64,000 nucleotides of DNA from Elioraea tepida (GCF_019203965.1 NZ_CP076448.1:2495001-2559000); one strand, 5' to 3'. Shown: positions 26,086 through 34,498, numbered from the stretch's first letter. Program-made: numbers and translations. Notes: generated by a model not told the origin, from the sequence alone.

Positions 26086-27072
26086 ATGAAGGCAATCGGT
26101 CGGCGCGCGGTGCTTGCGATCATGGCAGGCGTCCTCGGTTCTGGAGCGGCCAGTGCCCAGGCCTGGCCGGAGCGTGACCTCAGGCTCGTGGTTCCCTTCC
26201 CGCCCGGAGGAACGACAGACGTGGTCGCGCGTCTGCTCGCCGAGGCGCTTCGGGCCGAGCTCGGCCGGGCGGTGGTGGTGGAGAACCAGCCGGGGGCTGG
26301 GGCGACGCTTGCGGCCGGCCGATTTGCGGCGCAGCCGGCGGACGGGCACAGCCTGTTCCTGAGCCAGATCGCCTCGCACGGCATCGGGCCGGCGCTTTAT
26401 CGCAACCTTCCCTATGACGCCCGGGCGGATTTCCGCGCAGTCGCGCTGGTCGTGACCGTGCCGAACGTCTGGGTGGCGAACCCTCGCCGGCTCGCAGGCC
26501 GGGACGTCCGCGCCCTGCTGCGCGACGCGCGCGCGGCGGACGCCATCACCTTCGCTTCCGCCGGCAACGGCACGAGCACGCATCTGACGGGCGAGCTGAT
26601 CAACCTGCTTGCGGGAACGCGCATGGTGCACGTTCCCTATCGCGGCGCTGGCCCCGGGATGACGGCCGTGATCAGCGGCGAGGTCGATACCTTCATCGAC
26701 AACCTGCCCACCGCCCTGCCGCAGATCCGTGCCGGCACCGTCACCGCTCTCGCCGTGACGGCAGCGGAGCGCGTGCCGGAGCTGCCCGATGTGCCGACCC
26801 TTGCCGAGCTCGGGCCCGAATTCGGCCTCCAGGGCGTCGAGGCGGAAGCGTGGTTCGGCCTCTCGACGCACAAGGGAACGCCGGATTCGGTGGTGGCGGC
26901 GATGAACCGCGCGGTGAACGCTGCGCTCGCTCGCCCGGAGCTGCGCGCGGCGCTCGCCGAGCGCGGCACCGTCCCGCGCGGCGGCACGGCGGAGGCCTAC
27001 GCCGCCCTGATCGATCGCGAGCTTGCGCGCTGGGCGCGCGTCGTCGCCGAGGCCAAGGTGACGGTGAACTGA
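26086..27072 (+). CDS. Bug-family (TctC) tripartite tricarboxylate transporter substrate-binding protein
   Basis: 328 residues with a signal peptide (KAIGRRAVLAIMAGVLGSG, cleavage near SAQA). The mature N-terminus WPERDLRLVVPFPPGGTTDV and the ENQPGAGATLAAG block are diagnostic of periplasmic Bug receptors, which bind carboxylates, amides or other small polar ligands and feed TctAB-type permeases. No tctA or tctB is adjacent, as is common for this family. ATG 26086 is chosen (GGAAGG upstream, start of the signal peptide) over GTG 26053 and ATG 26068. It is divergent from the nitrile hydratase gene with 83 bases between starts, so shared control is likely. Confidence 0.93.
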   Translation: MKAIGRRAVLAIMAGVLGSGAASAQAWPERDLRLVVPFPPGGTTDVVARLLAEALRAELGRAVVVENQPGAGATLAAGRFAAQPADGHSLFLSQIASHGIGPALYRNLPYDARADFRAVALVVTVPNVWVANPRRLAGRDVRALLRDARAADAITFASAGNGTSTHLTGELINLLAGTRMVHVPYRGAGPGMTAVISGEVDTFIDNLPTALPQIRAGTVTALAVTAAERVPELPDVPTLAELGPEFGLQGVEAEAWFGLSTHKGTPDSVVAAMNRAVNAALARPELRAALAERGTVPRGGTAEAYAALIDRELARWARVVAEAKVTVN

Positions 27073-27088
27073 ACGACGGAGCGGGCCG

Positions 27089-27781
27089 ATGACGGACAAG
27101 ATCGCGCGGTGGCAGGGAACCATTCCGGAGGCAGACCTCGCCGCCTACCGCAAGGGCTCGTTCGGAAGGCGGATCGGGCTCGGTGACCGGCCGGCCCTGC
27201 TCAACGTCGACACGACCTATATGTTCGTCGATCCGGCCTACGACATGTGCGGCGGCCCGATGCCCGAGCTGATCGCCGCGGTGACGCGCATGACCGAGCT
27301 GTTCCGCCGGCTCGGCCTGCCGATCTACTACTCGCGGCGGGACGACCGCAGCCACCCCACCTATCGCGGCATCTGGAACCTCAAGCTCGGCAACGCCACC
27401 GAGTTCCAGTATGTCGCCGACCCGAGGGCCGACCAGTGGCCGGAGGCCTATGCCCCGCGCCGCGAGGACCGAATCATCCTCAAGAACAAGCCTTCTGCCT
27501 TCTTCGCGACACCGCTCGAGAGCTTCCTCCGCTATGACGGGGTGGACAGCCTCGTCGTGATCGGTGTGTCGACCTCGGGCTGCGTGCGAGCGGCGGTGAC
27601 GGATGCGTTCTCGCACAATTTCCGCGTCACCGTGGTCGAGGAGGCGGTAGGGGACCGCAGCCCGTCCGCGCATGTCGCGAACCTGTTCGACATGGACATG
27701 AAGTTCGCCGATGTCGAGAAGCTCGAGACGGTCGCCGCTGAGCTCGAGGCGCGGTTCGGCCGCCGCGCCGCTGCAGAGTGA
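27089..27781 (+). CDS. Isochorismatase-like cysteine hydrolase
   Basis: 230 residues. The Asp-Lys-Cys triad is visible: D41 in LLNVDTTYMFVD, K134 in ILKNKPSAFF and C165 in IGVSTSGCVRAAV. This superfamily includes N-carbamoylsarcosine amidohydrolase, ureidoacrylate hydrolase and nicotinamidase, which cleave amide or carbamoyl groups. It starts 16 bases after the Bug receptor gene and is followed directly by a deacetylase-fold gene, so all three form one operon. The likely substrate is an amide or carbamoyl compound brought in by the receptor; this is inference. Confidence 0.88.
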   Translation: MTDKIARWQGTIPEADLAAYRKGSFGRRIGLGDRPALLNVDTTYMFVDPAYDMCGGPMPELIAAVTRMTELFRRLGLPIYYSRRDDRSHPTYRGIWNLKLGNATEFQYVADPRADQWPEAYAPRREDRIILKNKPSAFFATPLESFLRYDGVDSLVVIGVSTSGCVRAAVTDAFSHNFRVTVVEEAVGDRSPSAHVANLFDMDMKFADVEKLETVAAELEARFGRRAAAE

Positions 27782-27785
27782 GGTG

Positions 27786-28712
27786 ATGAGCGACGCGCCC
27801 GAGGCGGAGCAGCCGCTGAAGCCCTGGCAGTGGCCGGAGCAGAGGTGGCGCGAGATCGTGTCGCGCGCGCGGGCCGGGCGCTCGCTCAAGCCGAGAAGCT
27901 GGCCAGGCGGAGCGCGCTGCGCTGTCGCACTCTCTTTCGACGCCGATCACGAGACGATCCCGCTCCGCGACGCTGACGAGAGCCCGATGCGGATCAGCCA
28001 GGGTCAGTATGGCGCGCGCGCGGCGATGCCGCGGATCCGGCGCCTGCTCGATCGCCACGGGGTGCGCGCGACGTTCTTCTACCCGGCCGTCTCGGCTCTG
28101 CTTCACCCGGACGAGGTGCGCGCGCTCGCCGACGAGGGACACGAGATCGGGATCCATTCCTGGATCCATGAGGCGAACACCACCCTGCCGCCCGAAGCCG
28201 AGCGGGAGCTCACCTTACGCGCGGCCGACACGCTTGAGCGGGTGAGCGGCCAGCGCCCCGTCGGCCTGCGCACGGCGAGCTGGGACTTCTCGCCGCATAC
28301 GCTCGACATCATCCGCGGGCTCGGCCTCGTCTACGACAGCTCGCTGATGGCGGACGACGACCCCTACGAGCTGACCGACCGGGGAGAGCCAACGGGCATC
28401 GTCGAGCTGCCGCCGGAGTGGATCCGCGACGATGCCGTCTATTTCAACATGCTCCGCTTCTCGGCGCTTCGGCCCTACACACCGCCTTCGGCGGTGGAGG
28501 AGATCTTCACCGCAGAGTTCGAGGGCGCGTATGAGGAGGGCGGGCTGTTCCTGCTCACGATGCACCCGCACGTGATCGGCCATCGCTCGCGCCTGCCGCT
28601 GCTCGAGCGGCTGATTGCCCGCATGAAGGGCAGGCCGGGCGTGTGGTTCGGCACGCACGCCGAGGTCGCACGCTGGTGCGCCGAGCAGGCTACGCCGCCG
28701 CTCAAGCGCTAG
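27786..28712 (+). CDS. Polysaccharide deacetylase family protein (PuuE-like)
   Basis: 308 residues of NodB-homology fold. The metal triad is present: the Asp pair in SFDADHET (D52, D54) and the histidines in EIGIHSWIHE (H124, H128). No signal peptide is present, so it is cytosolic, unlike true polysaccharide deacetylases. Cytosolic members next to amidohydrolases are often ureide or purine-catabolic enzymes such as PuuE allantoinase. The start codon follows the preceding stop by four bases (TGA, then GTG and ATG), indicating a shared transcript with the cysteine hydrolase and the Bug receptor. Confidence 0.87.
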   Translation: MSDAPEAEQPLKPWQWPEQRWREIVSRARAGRSLKPRSWPGGARCAVALSFDADHETIPLRDADESPMRISQGQYGARAAMPRIRRLLDRHGVRATFFYPAVSALLHPDEVRALADEGHEIGIHSWIHEANTTLPPEAERELTLRAADTLERVSGQRPVGLRTASWDFSPHTLDIIRGLGLVYDSSLMADDDPYELTDRGEPTGIVELPPEWIRDDAVYFNMLRFSALRPYTPPSAVEEIFTAEFEGAYEEGGLFLLTMHPHVIGHRSRLPLLERLIARMKGRPGVWFGTHAEVARWCAEQATPPLKR

Positions 28713-28852
28713 AATAGATCGCATCCGGCTGGAGATAGCCGTGCGCGTGAAGATGCTCGCAGTACACGGCGAGCGCGGTGTCCACTGATTTGGCAACCGC
28801 TCTGGCGCCCGAGGGCCGATGACTGCTGCGCCGCTGCCGCGGCATCGCTCGG

Positions 28853-30427
28853 CTACGCCTGCGCGACCGCACCGCTCCAGGGGGTCATCACGTCGCTCAC
28901 TCCGGTCACGGAGCCGTCGGCCTCGCGCACGATCAGGTTCGGGCAGGCGAAATTCACCGGCAGCACCGTGTGCTCGACCAGATCGGTCGTGAACCGTTCC
29001 GCAAGTGCGGCGAGGATCGCGGGCGCAAGCCGCCTGTCGGCCGTGACGGTATCGGGGCCGGAGACGTCGATCCTCGGGTGGTGTGCGGCCGCCACCGGGT
29101 CCATCCCGTACTCGAGCAGAAACAGGAGCACCTGCAGCACCGAGGCGAGGATCCTGCGCCCGCCGGAGGCGCCGGCGGCGATGATCGGCCGGCCATTCTC
29201 GGCCACGATCACCGGGCTCATGTTGCACAGCGGCCGCTTCGATGGGCCGATGCTGTTCGGCCGCCCGGGCCTCGGGTCGAACCAGAACACGCCGTTGTTC
29301 ATCAGAATCCCCGTGCCCGGTAGCACCACCCGGCTTCCCATCGAGGACAGAAGCGTGGTCGTGACCGAGACCATCGTGCCTTCGGAGTCCACGGCGGTGA
29401 GGTGCGTGGTGCAGGCCTCGGCCGCGCGCGGGTTGGCGTCGGACACATCGCCGAGCCCGGCGAGACGCTCGGCATAGGCCGCCTGCATCGCCGCCGCGAA
29501 GGCGGTGAAGAAGGCGGCATCGGGTTCGGCGCCGAAGGCATGGCCCGCGAGCTCGTCGAGCACGCGCTGCATGGTCGGCGCCGCCGTCAGCCCGCCGGCG
29601 CCCTGGATCACGCGTCCCCGCCAGGGATGAGGGCTCGCGGCCGTGGTGCGGGCGGTGCAGCGGGCGAGATCGGCCGCCGATAGCACGCCTCCCATCGCCG
29701 CGACATCCGCCACGATCGAGGCGGCAATGTCGCCGCGATAGAAATCCACCACCCCGGTCTCGGCGAGGCGCGCGAGCGTCTCGGGCAGCCGGCCGAGGAT
29801 GAGGCGCTTCGCTGGCCCGACATAGGGCGGTGTCGGGGGCAGGCCGTCGGGCAGGAAGATCCGCGCGCTCTCCGGGTAGCGCCGCAGGTCGGCCGCCGAG
29901 GAGGCGATCTTCAGAGCGCCAAACCAGTCGGCCGGGAGGCCTGCCTTCGCGAGTGCCACGGCCGGAGCGAGCACGTCCTTCCACGGCAGCCGCCCGCCCA
30001 TCGCATGCAGCGCAGCATAGCCCGCCGGCGCCGAGGGGATGACGAAGGAGAGCGGGCCGTGCACGTTCCTCTCCTCGACCACGTTCGGCCAGGCGAACAG
30101 ATGCTCCGACACGCCCTCGCCGAGCGGGAACAGCTCGGGCCTCAGGCCTGCCGGGGAGACCGGCCCGAAATCGACCACGGTCGCTTCGCGTTCCCCGGCC
30201 CTATGCACGACCGCGAAGCCGATGCCGCCGAGGCCGCTGTTCCAGGGCTCGAGCGCAGAGAGGGCGAAGGCTGTGGCGGCGGCGGCATCGAGCGCGGTTC
30301 CGCCCGCCTCGAGCATCGCCACACCTGCCTCCGCTGCCGCCTTGACCTGCGACACCACCATGCCCTTCCGGCCGAAGGTTGCAGGCTTGGCCACCACCCA
30401 ATTCTGCGTCTGATGCGCGATCGCCAT
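28853..30427 (-). CDS. Gamma-glutamyltransferase family protein
   Basis: 524 residues, slightly short for GGT. The autoprocessing threonine is in CTTHLTAVDSEGT (T340, start of the small subunit). Other markers are the N-terminal GMVVSQVKAAAEAGVAMLEAGG block, GSRVVLPGTGILMNN and AAGASGGRRI. Ntn-hydrolases of this family cleave gamma-glutamyl or related amide bonds. No signal peptide is visible, unlike periplasmic E. coli GGT, so an intracellular acylase-like role is possible. ATG 30427 is preceded by GGAGG at nine bases. It is convergent with the deacetylase gene. Confidence 0.88.
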   Translation of the reverse strand: MAIAHQTQNWVVAKPATFGRKGMVVSQVKAAAEAGVAMLEAGGTALDAAAATAFALSALEPWNSGLGGIGFAVVHRAGEREATVVDFGPVSPAGLRPELFPLGEGVSEHLFAWPNVVEERNVHGPLSFVIPSAPAGYAALHAMGGRLPWKDVLAPAVALAKAGLPADWFGALKIASSAADLRRYPESARIFLPDGLPPTPPYVGPAKRLILGRLPETLARLAETGVVDFYRGDIAASIVADVAAMGGVLSAADLARCTARTTAASPHPWRGRVIQGAGGLTAAPTMQRVLDELAGHAFGAEPDAAFFTAFAAAMQAAYAERLAGLGDVSDANPRAAEACTTHLTAVDSEGTMVSVTTTLLSSMGSRVVLPGTGILMNNGVFWFDPRPGRPNSIGPSKRPLCNMSPVIVAENGRPIIAAGASGGRRILASVLQVLLFLLEYGMDPVAAAHHPRIDVSGPDTVTADRRLAPAILAALAERFTTDLVEHTVLPVNFACPNLIVREADGSVTGVSDVMTPWSGAVAQA

Positions 30428-31133
30428 CCAGTCGGTCCTCCGCTCGCACCTGCGCGGGCAGTGTGCGCCGGCACGATCACGGCGTGAAGCGGCAGCCTTC
30501 GTCACTGCGGGAGAGGGAGAGTCGCGATCGGCACGCATTTGCGCTTGAGACGTGCGGCGCGCCGCACGGCTTCAGAAAGGCGTCGCCGCCCCCTCACTCC
30601 GCCGAGGAAGGAGGAAGCCGACATTGACCGGTCAGGCCTCCGGGAAAGCGACGATCGAGGCTGTCAGCTTCACGCCACCCGGCGCGAGGGAGAGCGGCGG
30701 AAATCGTCAACCGGTTTCGGTCTGCCGGTCAGCGTGTCCGGCCACTCCGCCTCGCCGTGGTTGGTTGCGCGCCCCGGTCGGAGGCGAGCGGGTTCGGAAA
30801 ACGTCAGATCGACACCTCCGCGCGCCCGCGCTCCGCAGTGCCGTTGACGACGGATGTGCCCCGCCGCCTTTCGGGCCTCGACGTCTGCGACCTTCCTGCG
30901 CAGGGCGTTGACGTCGCGCCCGTCATCACCGGCCGTCTCCTTTCGCTCCGTCTCGACGCACCGTCGCGGCCGCGCAAGCGCTCTCGAGGGATGCAGGGAC
31001 TTCCCGGCAGAAGGTGCCGGCAGGCAGGGAAGGGGCCAGCGACACGGCAGGATCTGCCGCGTCATTAACCTTTGCTTCACTGACCGTGGCCTACGGTCTC
31101 CCCGTCACGGACGTGGACGGAGAGCCGGCCACC
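30428..31133. other. Large intergenic region with an 18-bp palindrome
   Basis: 706 bases between the divergent GGT and protease genes without a convincing gene. Several open frames cross it, but all have arginine- and proline-rich, shadow-like translations. The one clear structure is the perfect palindrome at 30551-30568. Around 31060-31080 the sequence GTCATTAACCTTTGCTTCAC is AT-richer and may hold the protease promoter, though I cannot assign -35 and -10 boxes with confidence. Confidence 0.5.
30551..30568. repeat. Perfect 18-bp palindrome
   Basis: CGTGCGGCGCGCCGCACG is its own reverse complement. It lies about 124 bases upstream of the GGT start codon and about 566 bases upstream of the protease start. 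It could be a dimeric-regulator operator for the GGT gene or a transcript hairpin. Its high GC makes chance formation more likely in this genome, so confidence in function is low. Confidence 0.35.
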
Positions 31134-31832
31134 ATGACTCGTCTCGGTGTGTTGGTTGTTGGTGCGATCTTTGGACTTCTCTCTGCATCCGTGTCCGTCC
31201 CTGTCTATGCCGCCTCGAGCATCCAGGCGACGATCGCCGCGTCCTATGCCGCCGTCCATGTCGGGGGCAACGGCTCTCCCCGCACGATCGGGTCCGCCGT
31301 TGCCTTCGACGAGACGCATGTGCTGACCAACGCGCACGTGCTCCGCTCCGGCGGCGTGGCGGTGACCGAGGCGGTGCTCGTGCGGAAGGATGGGACGCGG
31401 GCGAAGGCGCGCGTGCTGGCCCGGAGCGACCGCATGGACCTTGCCGTTCTCGTCGCCCCGCGCGGTTTCCTCGCGCCGGCGCAGCGTGTCAGCGCCGGCA
31501 TTCGCGAAGGCCAGCCCGTCTGGGCGGCGGGGAGTTCCGCGTCCGGCCCGGTCTCGGCGAGCGGCTGGATCTCCCGCACGGCGATGAACGTTCCCGCGTT
31601 CGGGCCAGGCCTCGTGGCACGGATGGATGCAGCCCTCGGCTTCTCCGGCGGGCCGGTGCTCGACGAGGCGGGGAGGGTGGTGGGCATCACCACGGCGCTG
31701 CGCGATGTCGGCCCCGCCGGGCTGGCGGACGGTGTTCGGCCGGATCAGCCGCGGCCGCGCCGCGAGGTGTTCCTGATCTCGATCGTCGCCGCCGAAGCCG
31801 AGGCGCGCCGGCTCATCACGGCTGCGCGCTGA
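31134..31832 (+). CDS. Secreted trypsin-like serine protease (S1C-like)
   Basis: 232 residues with a signal peptide (MTRLGVLVVGAIFGLLSASV then SVPVYA-A). The catalytic triad is H68 (LTNAHVL), D102 (RMDLAVLV) and S171 (GFSGGPVLD). The fold is that of the DegP/HtrA protease core, but there is no PDZ domain, so it is a stand-alone periplasmic or secreted protease. ATG 31134 starts the signal peptide; the open frame extends 40 codons further upstream without protein-like character. It is convergent with the LOG-family gene. Confidence 0.85.
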   Translation: MTRLGVLVVGAIFGLLSASVSVPVYAASSIQATIAASYAAVHVGGNGSPRTIGSAVAFDETHVLTNAHVLRSGGVAVTEAVLVRKDGTRAKARVLARSDRMDLAVLVAPRGFLAPAQRVSAGIREGQPVWAAGSSASGPVSASGWISRTAMNVPAFGPGLVARMDAALGFSGGPVLDEAGRVVGITTALRDVGPAGLADGVRPDQPRPRREVFLISIVAAEAEARRLITAAR

Positions 31833-32613
31833 GGCGCTCCCGCCAAGCGTCGAAAAGAACGGAAGCCCCTTCCTCCGCCGTCTCGACCCAGGTGATCAGG
31901 CCGAGGTCCTCGGGGTCGATCATCCCGTCCTCCACGAGCGTCTCGAACCGGATCAGCCTTGACCACCAGGCTCGGCCGAACATCAGGAGCGGGATCGGCT
32001 TGATCTTGCCCGTCTGCAGAAGGGTCAGCGTCTCGAACAGCTCATCGAGCGTGCCGAAGCCCCCTGGGAAGAAGGCGACCGCTCGGGCGCGCATCAGGAA
32101 CTGCATCTTTCGGATGCCGAAGTAATGGAACTGGAAGGAGAGGGAGGGGGTAACCCATTGGTTCGGCGCCTGTTCCCGCGGCAGCACGATCGAGAGGCCT
32201 ATGCTCCTGCCGCCCGCTTCCGACGCGCCACGATTTCCTGCCTCCATGATGCCGGGCCCGCCACCGGTGATGATCGCGACCTCTCCGAAGCCGAGACGCG
32301 GGCTTTCCTCCGTCACGGCGCGGGCGAAACGCCGTGCCTCCTCGTACCATGGGCTTCCTGGGGGCGCGCGCGAGGAACCGAACACTGCGACCGTCGCAGC
32401 GATCCCCGCCTCGTCCTGCAGGAGCTCGGGCTTGGCGATCTCGAGCGCGAGACGCACCGCCCGCATCTCGTCGCGGCGGAGGAACTCGGGGTCGTCGAAG
32501 GCGAGGCGGAAGGAGGGGCTCGTCGTCTGCGGCGAGGGTGTCGCGGCCGCCGCCTGGGCCGCCGCTTCGGCCGCGCTTCCGAACGGCTCCGCCGCGTGCA
32601 TCGCGCCCGTCAT
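31816..32613 (-). CDS. LOG-family (TIGR00730) Rossmann-fold protein
   Basis: 265 residues. The lysine-decarboxylase-like/LOG signature is complete: TGGGPGIMEAGNRGA (116-130) and PGGFGTLDE (183-191). Such proteins are nucleotide 5'-monophosphate phosphoribohydrolases, including cytokinin-activating LOG enzymes. Bacterial members of this longer type are mostly uncharacterised. An extra Ala/Thr-rich N-terminus of about 35 residues precedes the core. The ATG at 32613 overlaps the stop of the FAH-family hydratase gene (ATGA), so the two are coupled. The 3' end overlaps the convergent protease gene by 17 bases. Confidence 0.87.
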   Translation of the reverse strand: MTGAMHAAEPFGSAAEAAAQAAAATPSPQTTSPSFRLAFDDPEFLRRDEMRAVRLALEIAKPELLQDEAGIAATVAVFGSSRAPPGSPWYEEARRFARAVTEESPRLGFGEVAIITGGGPGIMEAGNRGASEAGGRSIGLSIVLPREQAPNQWVTPSLSFQFHYFGIRKMQFLMRARAVAFFPGGFGTLDELFETLTLLQTGKIKPIPLLMFGRAWWSRLIRFETLVEDGMIDPEDLGLITWVETAEEGASVLFDAWRERLSAQP

Positions 32614-33401
32614 GTGAACCGCACCGTGACCGAGGCAAGCCCGCCGAAGGCGATCTCGACCAAGGCAGGCCCGGCGAGCCAGGCAGGCAGGGTGACCGAG
32701 CCGCAGAGGATGATCTGGCCTTCCCGCAGCCCGCCGAACGCTGCCGCCGCGGGCGATGCCGCGAGCCAACGCACCACCTCGAGCGGATCACCGAGCAGCG
32801 CCTCGCCGCGACCTTCGCCGAACAGGGTTCCGTCGATCATCATCCTCCCTGCGAGGTCGCGCAGCGCGCCGGCTTCGAGGGCACCGGGATCGATCCGCGT
32901 CTCGGGCCCGAGCGCCGCTGCCGCGTGGAAGAACTGGTCGGCGATCAGGGTCGGTGCGCCGACCGCCGTCATGTCGACATAGCGGTTCTCGACGATCTCG
33001 ATCGCGGGCATCACCGCTCCGATTGCGACCGCTGCCTGGGCGCGCGTCGGCGGATGGCCGGTGAAGGGAAGGTCGGCCGAGAGCCGCACGGCGATCTCGC
33101 ACTCCACCCCGGGCGCGACCCACTCGGCCCACGGGGAGGTGAATCCCGTCGGCTTGAGGGTGGCGGCCGACATGAAGCCGGCGGCGGGAGAAGAGACGCC
33201 GAGATAGGCCTGCATGGCCGGGTTGGTGGCGCCGACCTTGAAGCCGGCGGGAGGAGTTGCGCCGAGCGTCTTGGCGAGGGCCCGCTGCAGGGCATAGGCC
33301 TCTGCCTCGCTCGCCGGCGCGAGCGGGCCGAGGGGGCCGAGCGTACGCCTCTCCTGCCTGGCCGCGCGCAGCACGGCGGCTCCCGCATTCCAGTCCGTCA
33401 T
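32610..33401 (-). CDS. 2-keto-4-pentenoate hydratase/FAH-family protein
   Basis: 263 residues, MhpD-like. The acidic metal site is suggested by VECEIAVRL (E100, E102) and AIEIVENRYVD (around 133-142). The N-terminal PAGFKVGATNPAMQAYLGV block is typical of this branch. Members hydrate 2-hydroxypenta-2,4-dienoate or decarboxylate related oxo acids in aromatic-ring breakdown. No other aromatic-pathway gene is nearby, so the substrate is open. It is sandwiched between rlmB and the LOG gene with ATGA overlaps on both sides. Confidence 0.8.
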   Translation of the reverse strand: MTDWNAGAAVLRAARQERRTLGPLGPLAPASEAEAYALQRALAKTLGATPPAGFKVGATNPAMQAYLGVSSPAAGFMSAATLKPTGFTSPWAEWVAPGVECEIAVRLSADLPFTGHPPTRAQAAVAIGAVMPAIEIVENRYVDMTAVGAPTLIADQFFHAAAALGPETRIDPGALEAGALRDLAGRMMIDGTLFGEGRGEALLGDPLEVVRWLAASPAAAAFGGLREGQIILCGSVTLPAWLAGPALVEIAFGGLASVTVRFT

Positions 33402-34210
33402 CGCTCAGGCTCCCCCCGTTCCAGACGCTCGGCCATGAGGGCGTAGAGCGCGACCGCAGCGGCGACCGAGACGTTCAAGCTCTCCACCGCGTCTGTCTGC
33501 GGCAGACGCACGAGCTCGTCGCACGCTTCGCGCGTGAGCCGTCGCATCCCCTCGTCCTCCGCCCCGAGCACGAGGGCGAGACGCCGGTCGCCGAGCTTCG
33601 CTCCGGCAAGAGTCGTTGGGGCGTCGCGATCAAGACCGACCACCCAGAGCCCCGCCTGCTTCAGGGTCCCGATCGCCCGGGCGATGTTGACGACGCGGAT
33701 CAGCGGCACGCGCTCGAGCGCGCCGGCGGCGGCACGTGCCATCGCTCCTGTCTCGCCCGGCGCGTGCCTGTCCTGAACGACCACTGCCGACGCGCCGAAG
33801 GCAGCCGCCGAGCGGAGGATGGCGCCGACATTACGCGGATCGGTCACCTGGTCGAGCACGAGCACGGGGCCGTCCGAGGCGGCGAGCGCCTCCTCGAGGG
33901 AGGGGGGCTCGAGCGGGTCGGCGGCGAGCGCGAGGCCCTGGTGGATGGCGCCGGGTGGGAGCAACGCCGCGATCGCGGCCGGATCGGCCCGTTCAGGCTG
34001 GAGCGGCAAGGGCCCGCCCACCGCGCGCGCGACCGCGGCCTCCCCCTCGGGGGTGGCAAGCAGGCGTCGCAGGCGCCGCCTTGGGTTGCGAAGCGCCGCG
34101 GCGACCGCATGCAGCCCATGAAGCCAGACGGCGCCCGACGGAGCCCCCTCGACGCCGCGCGCGCGCGAAGCGCCGCCGTGCCGCCCTGTCCGCCTGCCAT
34201 TCTGCCGCAT
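33398..34210 (-). CDS. rlmB: TrmH/SpoU-family 23S rRNA (guanosine-2'-O-)-methyltransferase
   Basis: 270 residues. The three SpoU motifs are present: DPRNVGAILRSAAAFGA (124-140), VLGAEDEGMRRL (214-225) and ESLNVSVAAAVALY (243-256), forming the trefoil-knot SAM site. The N-terminal substrate-binding domain (WLHGLHAVAAAL) matches RlmB, which methylates G2251 of 23S rRNA, rather than TrmH. The start at ATG 34210 is the first before a basic N-terminus; a slightly later start cannot be excluded. It leads a coupled operon with the FAH-family and LOG genes and is divergent from the tRNA-Tyr promoter. Confidence 0.9.
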   Translation of the reverse strand: MRQNGRRTGRHGGASRARGVEGAPSGAVWLHGLHAVAAALRNPRRRLRRLLATPEGEAAVARAVGGPLPLQPERADPAAIAALLPPGAIHQGLALAADPLEPPSLEEALAASDGPVLVLDQVTDPRNVGAILRSAAAFGASAVVVQDRHAPGETGAMARAAAGALERVPLIRVVNIARAIGTLKQAGLWVVGLDRDAPTTLAGAKLGDRRLALVLGAEDEGMRRLTREACDELVRLPQTDAVESLNVSVAAAVALYALMAERLERGEPER

Positions 34211-34273
34211 TCGCCGAGCATGGGCCGATCCGGGCTGCCGCGGAAGTCCGTCGCCGCCAGGTCCAACTGCGCG

Positions 34274-34302
34274 TTGACAGGAGCCGCGATTTGCCTCATT
34301 CC
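34274..34302 (+). promoter_or_regulatory. Probable sigma70 promoter for tRNA-Tyr/tRNA-Gly/tuf1
   Basis: TTGACA at 34274-34279 is a perfect -35 box. A weak -10 (TCATTC or CATTCC) follows after 16-17 bases. The distance to the tRNA-Tyr gene is about 33 bases. The bases after the -35 (TTGACAGG) are shared with the rpsL and rpsM promoters further right. Confidence 0.5.
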
Positions 34303-34334
34303 GCGCCCCGCCGCGGCCTGAGCGCGGGGACCGT

Positions 34335-34420
34335 GGAGGGGTGCCCGAGTGGCTAAAGGGGACGGACTGTAAATCCGTTGGCGCACGCCTACGTTGGTTC
34401 AAATCCAACCCCCTCCACCA
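34335..34420 (+). tRNA. tRNA-Tyr (anticodon GTA)
   Basis: 86 bases including an encoded CCA. The acceptor stem GGAGGGG pairs with CCCCTCC, and the discriminator base is A. The anticodon loop in GACTGTAAATC contains GTA. The long variable arm is as expected for a class II tRNA, and the T arm is GGTTCAAATCC. It heads the tRNA-tuf-secE-nusG stretch, the same general order as tyrU-glyT-tufB in enterobacteria. Confidence 0.96.
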
Positions 34421-34498
34421 TCCCTGCCGCCGCCGGTGTCCGATGGTGCAACGGCTGGACGGTTCGCTACGGCAACGGTACGGTCACGCTGACGGCGC

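Noticed and set aside
28702-28800. Minus-strand peptide ending in GYLQPDAIYSSA, resembling the C-terminus of a solute-binding protein
   Set aside because: Only about 30 codons, no upstream homologous part or start, and it overlaps the deacetylase gene end; too short to support as a gene remnant.
30552-30911. Plus-strand open frame in the GGT-protease intergenic region
   Set aside because: Arg/Pro/Ala-rich translation, no ribosome-binding site of note and no recognisable motif; several frames are open here by composition alone.
31014-31133. Upstream extension of the serine protease by 40 codons
   Set aside because: The extension precedes a normal signal peptide and has no conserved character; the internal ATG at 31134 is a better start.
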